NCBI GenBank assembly: GCA_942492125.1
Contig: CALODM010000031.1
Coordinates: 124,001-188,000, forward strand
Length of the DNA: 64,000 nt
Direction of reading: 5' to 3'
Source of the DNA: BCD1 sp942492125
GTDB lineage: Bacteria; Bacteroidota; Bacteroidia; Chitinophagales; Saprospiraceae
Of this stretch, positions 17,581 to 25,191 are shown in pieces. Position 1 is the first letter of the stretch. Each line of letters begins with the position of its first letter. The position numbers and the translations under genes were made by a program. The notes below the pieces were generated by a model, which was given only the letters and a program-made list of their open reading frames with translations, made no database searches and was not told the origin of the DNA.

Positions 17581-17982
17581 CTACCCTTCCAAAAACCTAT
17601 CGGAGATCTTTTGGGCCAGAGCCACAAACTCATCTTTTTCCATGGATATGGGTTGATTACCCAGGTACATTTCTTTTTCCTTGTTAAATGGAATGAGGTG
17701 GATATGTGCGTGAGGCACTTCGGTGCCTACTACCAAAACCCCCACGCGCTTGCAGGGCACCACCGACGCTATGGCTTTTGACACTTTTTGGGCAAAGGTC
17801 ATGAGTCCTGAAAGAACTTCTTCCGGCAGGTCGAAAATATAATCGACCTCCATTTTAGGAACTGCCAACACATGACCTTTTACCAGCGGGCGGATATCCA
17901 GAAAAGCGTAGTAATCCTCAGTTTCCGCAATTTTGTACGAAGGAATTTCTCCTTGAATGATCTTGGTAAATATGCTGGCCAT
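17581..17982 (-). CDS. HIT-family nucleotide hydrolase/transferase
   Basis: The 133-aa protein has the histidine-triad motif H-x-H-x-H in VPHAHIHLIPF and the family's N-terminal FTKIIQGEIPSYKI, which binds the purine nucleotide. HIT proteins of the Hint branch hydrolyse adenosine phosphoramidates and acyl- or aminoacyl-AMP; the true substrate here is unknown. The gene begins 5 bp after the greA stop, so the two are almost certainly co-transcribed. The pairing of greA with a HIT gene is one that I recall in other Bacteroidota. Confidence 0.9.
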   Translation of the reverse strand: MASIFTKIIQGEIPSYKIAETEDYYAFLDIRPLVKGHVLAVPKMEVDYIFDLPEEVLSGLMTFAQKVSKAIASVVPCKRVGVLVVGTEVPHAHIHLIPFNKEKEMYLGNQPISMEKDEFVALAQKISDRFLEG

Positions 17983-17987
17983 TTTTA

Positions 17988-18461
17988 TTAAATTGAAATT
18001 TTCATAATTTCAAATTCCATATTACCCGTTGGGGTTTCTACCACGGCTATCTCTCCAACTTCCTTGCCAAGTAATCCGGCACCCATGGGTGAGGTAACGG
18101 AGATTTTTTTGTTCTTGAGATCTGCTTCGGTCTCAGAGACCAGTTTATAGGTCACCTCCCGGCCATTCTTGACATTTTTAATCGTGACATTAGCTAAAAC
18201 GGTTACCTTGGAAGTATCCAGAGTTTTTTCATCGAGTACCCGAGCACTGGCAAGAACCTTTTCAAGTTCATTTATCTTGAGTTCGAGCATGCCCTGAGCA
18301 TCTTTAGCTGCATCATACTCAGCATTTTCTGAAAGATCTCCTTTTTCGCGGGCTTCCGCAATGGCTTTGGCGGCCTCTGCTCTTCCTTTAGATTTTAATT
18401 CCTCTAATTCTGCCACAAGGTTTTTATAACCTTCCTGTGTTAAATAATTAATTCCTGACAT
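17988..18461 (-). CDS. greA: Transcription elongation factor GreA
   Basis: GreA enters the RNA polymerase secondary channel and stimulates cleavage of backtracked RNA. The 157-aa product is full length. It has an N-terminal antiparallel coiled coil whose tip (KGDLSENAEYDAAK, residues about 40-53) keeps the acidic Asp and Glu that place the catalytic magnesium, and a C-terminal FKBP-like domain (ISVTSPMGAGLLGKEVGEIA). It starts with ATG 30 bp after a terminator-like hairpin at 18491-18524, and a good promoter lies at 18543-18573. The hit gene follows in the same transcript. A tip-less paralogue lies immediately upstream. Confidence 0.95.
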   Translation of the reverse strand: MSGINYLTQEGYKNLVAELEELKSKGRAEAAKAIAEAREKGDLSENAEYDAAKDAQGMLELKINELEKVLASARVLDEKTLDTSKVTVLANVTIKNVKNGREVTYKLVSETEADLKNKKISVTSPMGAGLLGKEVGEIAVVETPTGNMEFEIMKISI

Positions 18462-18480
18462 AAACGATCGTTGTATAATT

Positions 18481-18524
18481 AAAAAACAAGAACGCTTTTC
18501 GATTCCTGCGAATCAAAAAGCGTC
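18481..18524 (-). terminator. Terminator-like hairpin in the greA leader
   Basis: The arms at 18491-18505 and 18510-18524 pair at 14 of 15 positions around a 4-nt loop. On the minus strand they are followed by TTGTTTTTTAATT, so the element has the full form of an intrinsic terminator. It lies between the predicted greA promoter (18543-18573) and the greA ATG (18461). It may therefore act as a leader attenuator, or it may simply end transcription from the greA paralogue upstream. Confidence 0.65.
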
Positions 18525-18542
18525 CTTGCCTTGTTAGGAGTA

Positions 18543-18573
18543 CAAAGTTAAGCAATATTAGGCGTAAAATCAA
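18543..18573 (-). promoter_or_regulatory. Predicted promoter of greA-hit (TTG-N20-TAACTTTG)
   Basis: On the minus strand, TTG (18571-18573) and TAACTTTG (18543-18550) are 20 bp apart. The -7 box fits the Bacteroidota consensus TAnnTTTG exactly, and the spacing equals that of the sdhCAB promoter in this window. Transcription would start near 18536, just before the leader hairpin. Confidence 0.55.
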
Positions 18574-18722
18574 CCGTTTTCAATTAATCAGAAAAAATAG
18601 AAGCAATCTGACAATAGAAAATACCTTGCTCTTTTACAAGAATGTATATTTTCAGATAAAACTTATTGTATTCCGGTGGAGATGGGATCTATACCATTCA
18701 AAAGTTTTCCTAAAAGATGTCC

Positions 18723-19106
18723 TTAATGTTTAATACTGAGGATCTCGAATTCCAGAAGCCCCCTGGGTGTTTTGACATTAACAATGTCTCCAATTTCTTT
18801 TCCGAGTAACCCTGTCCCCAGGGTTGAGGTAACAGAGATCTTTTTGTTTTTCAAATCAGCTTCATTCTCGAATACGAGTTGATATTCCAATTGTTCAGCC
18901 GTTTCAGCATTCTTGATGGTCACCTGGGATAAAACAGACACCTTGGAAGCATCCAGGTTGCTCTTGTCCAGCACACTTGAATTGGCCAGTAAAGCTTCCA
19001 GTTTTGTTATTTGGAACTCAAGTCTTTCCCTTGCCTGTTTTGCATCTTCTAAAGCCAAAACGAGATTGTCGTAATCTTCCTGGGAGAAATAATTAATTCC
19101 TGACAT
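18723..19106 (-). CDS. GreA paralogue lacking the coiled-coil tip
   Basis: The 127-aa protein aligns with the adjacent GreA without gaps except for one deletion of about 30 residues. Both start MSGINY, and the C-terminal domain is strongly conserved (ADLKNKKISVTS is identical in both). The missing part is most of helix 1 and the whole catalytic tip (LSENAEYD in GreA). What remains is a short helical pair and an intact FKBP-like domain that should still bind the polymerase. It cannot place the second magnesium and so should not stimulate RNA cleavage. By comparison with Rnk and Gfh1, a competitive or regulatory role at the secondary channel is likely (inference). It has its own promoter at 19294-19325. 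Confidence 0.88.
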   Translation of the reverse strand: MSGINYFSQEDYDNLVLALEDAKQARERLEFQITKLEALLANSSVLDKSNLDASKVSVLSQVTIKNAETAEQLEYQLVFENEADLKNKKISVTSTLGTGLLGKEIGDIVNVKTPRGLLEFEILSIKH

Positions 19107-19293
19107 AATCCTTTTCTTTGAAATGTAAAAAACAAAGAACGTGAGCTACAGTGATTTTTTGAAACGATATTCTTGAGTAAGAAAACATCAAACGCCCCAG
19201 CCATCAAACATGCCCCCCGAAGGAGGTGGATTTAAATGGACGAAGCCCACAATAAAAACACTACAGTTAATTGTCCTTTCTATTGATACAAAA

Positions 19294-19325
19294 CAAATTT
19301 ACACACAATTAAACCAAAAGGCAAA
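19294..19325 (-). promoter_or_regulatory. Predicted promoter of the greA paralogue (TTTG-N20-TAAATTTG)
   Basis: On the minus strand, TTTG (19322-19325) and TAAATTTG (19294-19301) are separated by 20 bp, an exact match to the Bacteroidota -33/-7 consensus. A transcript from here would have a leader of about 180 nt before the ATG at 19106. Confidence 0.5.
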
Positions 19326-19616
19326 TGGCAATAGTTCCAAATTTTATTCATAATATGACATCCAAACCCCCTTTAAATAGAAATAAATTTTGATAAACCC
19401 ATCAAAAGTTAACTAATATTTTTTTCACAAAAACAAAGCCGTTCTTCAACTCCCGTAATGCATTAGTTATCAGGCATTTCGAAACACAAGTGCACAGAGG
19501 AAAAGCAAAACAAACAGACAGATATCGTTCATGCTAAGCCCAGGAACAAATAATCTTCTTTTAAGGATACGATGTCTAACGAAAAAAGAATGGTCCAAAA
19601 AATATGAGTTCATCCC

Positions 19617-19640
19617 GAATTTTGCCTGGCGGCAAAATTC
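19617..19640. repeat. 10-bp hairpin of the ATCCCGAATTTTG family
   Basis: GAATTTTGCC and GGCAAAATTC pair perfectly around TGGC. With the preceding bases it shares a 13-mer, ATCCCGAATTTTG, with the terminator at 49404-49452. A T run lies a few bases downstream on the plus strand. No plus-strand gene precedes it, so its role is unclear. Confidence 0.45.
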
Positions 19641-19824
19641 AAAATATTTTTTGAGGCCTGGCAGTATCAATCCTTCTGGCACAATAGCGGAACAATTGAT
19701 TTTCTGATTTTTTTGCGCATTGTTTAGCATTTGTGAGTAATTCGACAGAAAAAAAGCGCACTTCCGGCTTTTTGCCTCAGGCTCCATCTACAATTTTACC
19801 TCATTTGATAGACTCTAGCCACAC

Positions 19825-19863
19825 AAAAAATCCCAAATTTTGGTGTTAACCAAAATTTGGGAT
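19825..19863 (-). terminator. Intrinsic terminator of the porV-like gene
   Basis: The arms 19830-19844 and 19849-19863 form a perfect 15-bp stem with a 4-nt loop (GTTA), followed on the minus strand by TTTTTT. It starts 30 bp beyond the stop of the porV-like gene and is probably the end of the three-gene unit from 28890. Confidence 0.85.
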
Positions 19864-19892
19864 GTCTCATGTTGAAAACGATTTTTTTAGCA

Positions 19893-20945
19893 TTACATAT
19901 TAAAACGCACGCCAATATTGTGGGTTCCGTTAAATATTTTTGTGTGTCTGTAAGCGTAATCGATACTGATTTTTGTATTTTTCTTGTCTTTACTGAGCGG
20001 CAGAGAAACCGTCGCTCCGGCACTCAAGCCCGTGTACAGTGGGCGTTCCACTTCCGTTGGGCTTCCAGATTTAAATTCATATCTGTATCCGGCCCTCAGC
20101 ATAAACAATTCTTTGAGGGAGAATTCAAGCCCTCCGCCCAGTTGATCCTGGGAAAAAGAATTAGAAGTAAAATTACCTACTGCTGTCAGTCTGCCGGTTG
20201 TACCAAAATGAAAATCATAATACATACCGATATTCAGCATGGATGGCAATTCATATCCCGCAGAACGTTGTGACAAGGTAATTTGATACCCTCCATCCAC
20301 ATTATTAATTTCATTGAGACCTTCTCCTGAAAATTTCATTTTACCACCTACGTTTCTCAAAGAGATGCCAAATTTGAAATTATCATTTTCTCCGGTAACA
20401 TATTGTACTCCAGCGTCAATACCAAAACCAAAAGCGGTGATATCTGCCGTTGATTCAGAAATGGTGCGTAAAGTAATCCCCACAGTCACTTTATTTTCAA
20501 AAGTGTGCGCATAGGACAAACCGAGATTGAAGAAGTTGGGCGAAAAAGTCGTTCCGGTTCCTTCCGGCTGATCAGTTGTTGTGACCGGAATATCCCCAAA
20601 ATCCAAAGACATGAGGCTCATTCCAATTGCCCCGCTTTTTCCGATCTTCTTGGCTACGCCAAAGGCATTCATGTTGATGCCGGTTCCACTCAGGTAAATG
20701 CCGTTGCTGAAATTAATTTCGGTGCTGTTGATCCTGGACAATCCTGCCGGATTGACCCTCATGGATTCCACTCCTGAAATATTAGCCGTTGTCATCGCAT
20801 GCAATCCGGCTGTCCTGGCGTAAGGAATCATCAGCAGTTCGTAAGCACCAGCTTCTCCCTGACGATCAGGATTACCCGCATGTACTTCCATTGCCATTCC
20901 TCCGAATACCAAAAGGAATATGATTGAGTATATCGTTTTTTTCAT
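19893..20945 (-). CDS. PorV/PorQ-family outer-membrane beta-barrel protein
   Basis: This protein of about 350 aa starts at the ATG at 20943-20945 (MKKTIYSIIF, a signal peptide ending at VHA). A longer frame to 21074 overlaps the upstream gene and is unlikely. The PorV/PorQ signature is the N-terminal region containing MRVNPAGLSRINSTEINFS, followed by alternating strands of a FadL-like barrel ending in a terminal aromatic/Met strand (NIGVRFNM). PorV proteins bind the C-terminal signal of T9SS cargo and move it from the SprA translocon to the attachment complex. Here the gene follows a large exported protein and a TonB receptor, so it may be a dedicated partner rather than the housekeeping PorV. 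Confidence 0.85.
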   Translation of the reverse strand: MKKTIYSIIFLLVFGGMAMEVHAGNPDRQGEAGAYELLMIPYARTAGLHAMTTANISGVESMRVNPAGLSRINSTEINFSNGIYLSGTGINMNAFGVAKKIGKSGAIGMSLMSLDFGDIPVTTTDQPEGTGTTFSPNFFNLGLSYAHTFENKVTVGITLRTISESTADITAFGFGIDAGVQYVTGENDNFKFGISLRNVGGKMKFSGEGLNEINNVDGGYQITLSQRSAGYELPSMLNIGMYYDFHFGTTGRLTAVGNFTSNSFSQDQLGGGLEFSLKELFMLRAGYRYEFKSGSPTEVERPLYTGLSAGATVSLPLSKDKKNTKISIDYAYRHTKIFNGTHNIGVRFNM

Positions 20946-21036
20946 TATTTGAAATCTTTGTTTAGACTTCTGCAAAGTCTGAATTAAAAAACGGACTTGC
21001 GAAGAATTGTTGATCCTCCGCAAGTCACAAAATATT

Positions 21037-24000
21037 TTATAACCCTGATGGATCAAACTGTCTGTTAACCCCAAACCACTTCAGTGTTCTTTCGCCAAGG
21101 CCTTCGGCTGATACATGGATCAGGTAAACACCACTGGCAATCGGAATACCTTTGTTGTTCTTCATATCCCACTCAAGATCAGGCAATACCTGATTCAGCT
21201 CAATTGCCGAACCTTTAGGCGTAGTACCCAATTCATCCCTGTCGTACTGGCGGATAAACTTACCATCCAGTGAGTAGATCGTTACAGAACACTTGGCAGG
21301 AAGATTCGTGATCTTCACGATAGTGGTAAACTGGCTGGTCTCATAATCTGAGAATCCATAATAAGGGTTTGGCACTATATTGATGAGATCCAATGCTGTT
21401 TCCACACCATCTGGATCCAGCTCTTCTGCCTGCAGACCATCAAGTTTAAATCTGTAAGTTGGGTAACCATTGTAATCTCCTGTTCCCACTTCCACTTCAT
21501 ATGGATTGTTTACACGAAGTTTAATCGTCAAATCCTCAGGAATCAAACCATCTGCATAAGAAAGAAAATCCTGTCCCGGAAGTGGCATGACCAATCCTGC
21601 CCAGGTGATTTCATTAACCGCTTTTACTTTCTTCAGGGCAGAACTTGAATGTTCGAGACGATCGGCAATCTCCAGACATCCGTCATAAGGTTGCTTAGTC
21701 ACATAAACATAGTGCTGACCTCCTGCATAATAATTATAGCTAAAAGGTTCACCAAATACGCCTGTATTGAGGAAAAATTGGGATGATGGGTTGAACATCA
21801 TATCACGTCCTCTTGGACCATCTGTGAAAGCATCCGGATACAAACTACCATCATAAATAGAATTCTCTCCAAAGAAGATATTCAGTCGCTGACCTGTTTC
21901 AACGTCAACCGCATACCCAGGGAACCATCCCATTCCTATTGGAACTTCCGGACTAGGATCAATATCCGGCAATCCGTCACCGTCATTATCATCCTTGGTC
22001 ACACTTGGTGTTTCTCTAAGATCAAAATGAACAATACCATCTCCTTCTGTAGGAACACCGGCACTGGTCACCCACTTATTGGCGGTCTCAATAACAGCAC
22101 AACGACTCCACAGCTCCTTATTGGAAGTAAAAACAATATCTACGTTATTCAGGTCACTTAAGGAAGTTTGTCCGTGCACAATACTGTTACCATTGGAATT
22201 ATTGGTCCACGCCGGTGTCAGCACCTCAGTGATTAGTCCGTCACCACCTTCCCAGTCACACAGATAGTAAGGAGCAAAATACCCCGGTCCTACTTTATTG
22301 TAGACACCTTCCGGATCGAGAAAGTCAAACGGTTGCCCTGCATCTGTTTTTATGTAATCAAAGAGAAACTCATCAATGACTGTAATTTCAGGAAGGAAGT
22401 CATCCGGAATACCAAACAACCAAGCGGTAGCTTCTTCTCCTTTGAGATACTCTTCCTCGTAACCGATGAATCCGTTGGTAGGATCTACCATAGGTTCCTC
22501 TCCCGCATCGGCTACCTGGCCAATCGCAATACTAAAGCCATATTCACTCACGATTTGCTCGTTAAGCTTGTCAATAGTGGTGTCAGACATGATTTCCGGA
22601 CTTGCGGGATCACTCAGGTTTTTCAATACCCAGAAGGTTTCGTTATCCAACTGGTCATTACCCATATCCTCGTCAACATAAGTCAGCTCAAATTCACCGT
22701 CTTTGACATCAAGCGGATTGAAAACCAAAATGTCAATAGGTCCGCGACCTGGACGATAGGTGAGTTCATTCACAGGTGTTCCTGTAATAAAACCCTCTTC
22801 AATAGCAGCTCTCGTCTCATCAGATAGATCCAGGAAGTTTTGGGCAGTACCAACACCGTCAATACGGGTAATTACAGCTCCGTCACCATAAGCTGCATTC
22901 AATTTCCTGTCCACAATCGGACGTGGAATAACCGTATAAGGTTTACCATCCTGATTAGGTCCGATATTTTTACGACCTTCAAAGTAAGGTTTCTTCTGTC
23001 CTACCTGAGTTTCAGGATCAAATGGCTCGTATTCATTGTAAGCGTAAGCTACAGCGATGAAGTAGTATTTCTTGTGGTTGATCAAACGGACATCCTGCCC
23101 TGAAGCAAACTGATCCTGGGTGATCGGGAAAGTATGGCGGATACCCTGATCCTGTCCTTCCACCTGCATTTCAGGGATGAAAAACTCTTCTGCTGTTGGT
23201 CTGTCGGCTTCATCGAGGGCTTTCCAGTTAAACAATTTACCGATACCGTTTTTCACATCAACTTCCGCCACGATACGTACTTTTTCCGGATCGCTGCGGT
23301 TATCAGCAGAAAGGTCGATATCCTGGGTGGCCACCTGGAAAATACGGTATCCCTCAAAATAGTACAGACTGTCTATCGTTCCTGCAGGAATGTCCAGGCC
23401 GGTTCCAGCGTACTCTTCGTTTATATTATTGGAAGGCGCATTATTCGTCAATACGGCAATGACCTGACGGTCAAGCTCGATGAAATCCACATCCGGTGCA
23501 TCTGGACCATTAGGAATATTAAAGCACTCATCAAACAGTTTCTGAGCAATATCATCAGCTTCCTGCAATTTACGAATACTTGGGCATGGGTAAGGTTGAT
23601 CTGCTACCCAAACAGCACCAACGATCAACTCATTAACCGCACCCGGATCCAGGCGGAAAGGACCGGAAGCCTGTACCGTACGACGGTCACCAAAAGGCAA
23701 ATCTGACGTACACATAGACCATCCGTTATCATCATTCGGCGGATCGATAAAAGCATAATCGACATCTTCAGTTCCCTGCTGATAACCATTTCCACCCAAC
23801 TGGAAAGAAGATCCATCTTTCCAGGAACCGGACATATAGTTATAATATTCTGTTTCATTATCCGGGTCGGTAGTACCAGGTTCAGGAGAACCTACACTTC
23901 CGTTATTGTAATAAGTGAAGGAAGACATTCCCAACTCATCACCATTTTCATCCAAAGGCCCGCGGAAATAATCAACTCCGAGGATTGGCACTTCTTCACA

Positions 24001-25095
24001 GTAGGTTGGAACACCCTGATCACAGTTACATCCAGTAGTACCGTCTATAGCATCTTCATTATATACATAAGCCATACTACGTTCCACGTCACAACCCACG
24101 TAGTCATCCGTATAACACCCGAGATCCGGGTCAACCCACCAGGCAAAATAAGTACTGTCAATACTGGTAATCGCACGATTGATCAACTTATACCTCTGGA
24201 AGGTCATGTTGTTGATCTCGTCACTGGTTGAATAAGCGAATGACTGTACCTGAACCTCCATTTTGATTTTCAAAGGAGAACCCGATTCAGCATGTGAATT
24301 TCCGGAATCGTTGTAGATCCAGAAAATCATTTCATCCCCGTAGTAAATATTGGGACAACCACGAATCTCGATGATCGGGTAATCTCCCTGAACAGGATCG
24401 TAGCTACCATCCTGGTCATAATCGTGGAATCCAGCCAATCCCTGGCTGGTATTAGGTAATTCAAATTCGTGAACATCGAAGAAATAAGGATTTCCTTTAG
24501 CCGGCCATCCTCTGATATCCCTTGGAATATCAGCTTCATCATAAGGCTCTCCGGTCAGTTTGGTTTGCTCAAACTGTGCTTTGTGTTTGTCGATATCCAA
24601 AGCAGTAACCGTAAAAAAGCGGTCCCACTGGGCACAGGTTTCTTTTTCGACCTCTCCCTGCTCATCCCCATCAGGAATCAGCGGGCCGGGCCAGAAATCA
24701 AAGTTACCCTGACTACGCCCGTAGGTCTGAGCGGCAACTTTCAGGTTCCCTCCATCATCCAAACCTCCGAGCCAAACAGCACCGGCAAAAATAGAAGATA
24801 CCGGAGGCTCTCCGGGAGCCACCTTAGGAACTACGTAAAGACCATCGTCTCCATCCCACCAAACATCACCACCGGTAGTCAGACGCGCTCTTACATTATT
24901 GATAGCCTGGTCGATCTGGGTAATTGCATTATCACAATTCTCCCTGTAACTGATCTCTTCGTTATTTTTGTCAGAAGAAGGTCTGTTGTGTAACTCAGGG
25001 TTGATATGTGCACTTGCGACCGTAAACACACCAAGGCCTATAAAACTCAACAGCCAGGTTTTTAAATTACACATTGTCAAAATTTTTATTGGCAT
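21037..25095 (-). CDS. Very large exported protein with FlgD/T9SS-like C-terminal domain
   Basis: The product has 1352 aa. The likely signal peptide is LLSFIGLGVFTVASAH near residues 14-29, and the true start may be the ATG seven codons in (MCNLK). The region around residues 60-120 has a recurring Bacteroidota pattern (INNVRARLTTGGDVWWDGDD, then SIFAGAVWLGGLDDGGNLKV). The middle is acidic, rich in Asp, Gly and Pro, and has many paired cysteines (for example TTGCNCDQG). The C-terminus (FTTIVKITNLPAKCSVTIYS, then GVYLIHVSAE) resembles a FlgD-Ig or T9SS sorting fold, which suits handover to the PorV-like protein encoded next. No catalytic motif is seen. It is probably a surface-attached partner of the TonB receptor upstream (inference). 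Confidence 0.78.
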   Translation of the reverse strand: MPIKILTMCNLKTWLLSFIGLGVFTVASAHINPELHNRPSSDKNNEEISYRENCDNAITQIDQAINNVRARLTTGGDVWWDGDDGLYVVPKVAPGEPPVSSIFAGAVWLGGLDDGGNLKVAAQTYGRSQGNFDFWPGPLIPDGDEQGEVEKETCAQWDRFFTVTALDIDKHKAQFEQTKLTGEPYDEADIPRDIRGWPAKGNPYFFDVHEFELPNTSQGLAGFHDYDQDGSYDPVQGDYPIIEIRGCPNIYYGDEMIFWIYNDSGNSHAESGSPLKIKMEVQVQSFAYSTSDEINNMTFQRYKLINRAITSIDSTYFAWWVDPDLGCYTDDYVGCDVERSMAYVYNEDAIDGTTGCNCDQGVPTYCEEVPILGVDYFRGPLDENGDELGMSSFTYYNNGSVGSPEPGTTDPDNETEYYNYMSGSWKDGSSFQLGGNGYQQGTEDVDYAFIDPPNDDNGWSMCTSDLPFGDRRTVQASGPFRLDPGAVNELIVGAVWVADQPYPCPSIRKLQEADDIAQKLFDECFNIPNGPDAPDVDFIELDRQVIAVLTNNAPSNNINEEYAGTGLDIPAGTIDSLYYFEGYRIFQVATQDIDLSADNRSDPEKVRIVAEVDVKNGIGKLFNWKALDEADRPTAEEFFIPEMQVEGQDQGIRHTFPITQDQFASGQDVRLINHKKYYFIAVAYAYNEYEPFDPETQVGQKKPYFEGRKNIGPNQDGKPYTVIPRPIVDRKLNAAYGDGAVITRIDGVGTAQNFLDLSDETRAAIEEGFITGTPVNELTYRPGRGPIDILVFNPLDVKDGEFELTYVDEDMGNDQLDNETFWVLKNLSDPASPEIMSDTTIDKLNEQIVSEYGFSIAIGQVADAGEEPMVDPTNGFIGYEEEYLKGEEATAWLFGIPDDFLPEITVIDEFLFDYIKTDAGQPFDFLDPEGVYNKVGPGYFAPYYLCDWEGGDGLITEVLTPAWTNNSNGNSIVHGQTSLSDLNNVDIVFTSNKELWSRCAVIETANKWVTSAGVPTEGDGIVHFDLRETPSVTKDDNDGDGLPDIDPSPEVPIGMGWFPGYAVDVETGQRLNIFFGENSIYDGSLYPDAFTDGPRGRDMMFNPSSQFFLNTGVFGEPFSYNYYAGGQHYVYVTKQPYDGCLEIADRLEHSSSALKKVKAVNEITWAGLVMPLPGQDFLSYADGLIPEDLTIKLRVNNPYEVEVGTGDYNGYPTYRFKLDGLQAEELDPDGVETALDLINIVPNPYYGFSDYETSQFTTIVKITNLPAKCSVTIYSLDGKFIRQYDRDELGTTPKGSAIELNQVLPDLEWDMKNNKGIPIASGVYLIHVSAEGLGERTLKWFGVNRQFDPSGL

Positions 25096-25191
25096 AATGA
25101 TTTATTTAATAAACAATAAACCGGAGAAAATCAAATAACCATTAAGTATGGTAAAGAGTTGATTTGCTCAAGGGCTTTTTGTTGATTCATT

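Larger units (their letters stand above)
19107..19892. other. Gene-poor stretch between greA paralogue and porV-like gene
   Basis: About 790 bp without a credible gene. A 105-codon frame at 19470-19787 (-) has an atypical Cys/Phe-rich composition, overlaps a hairpin and shows no domain, so I reject it. The stretch holds the greA-paralogue promoter with its leader of about 180 nt, a hairpin at 19617-19640 and the porV-like gene's terminator at 19825-19863. Confidence 0.6.

Noticed and set aside
19470..19787. 105-codon minus-strand frame in the gene-poor stretch
   Set aside because: No recognisable domain, Cys/Phe-rich atypical composition, overlaps a hairpin and has no credible ribosome-binding site.
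20946..21074. N-terminal extension of the PorV-like protein
   Set aside because: It would overlap the upstream gene, and a perfect signal peptide starts at the ATG at 20945.
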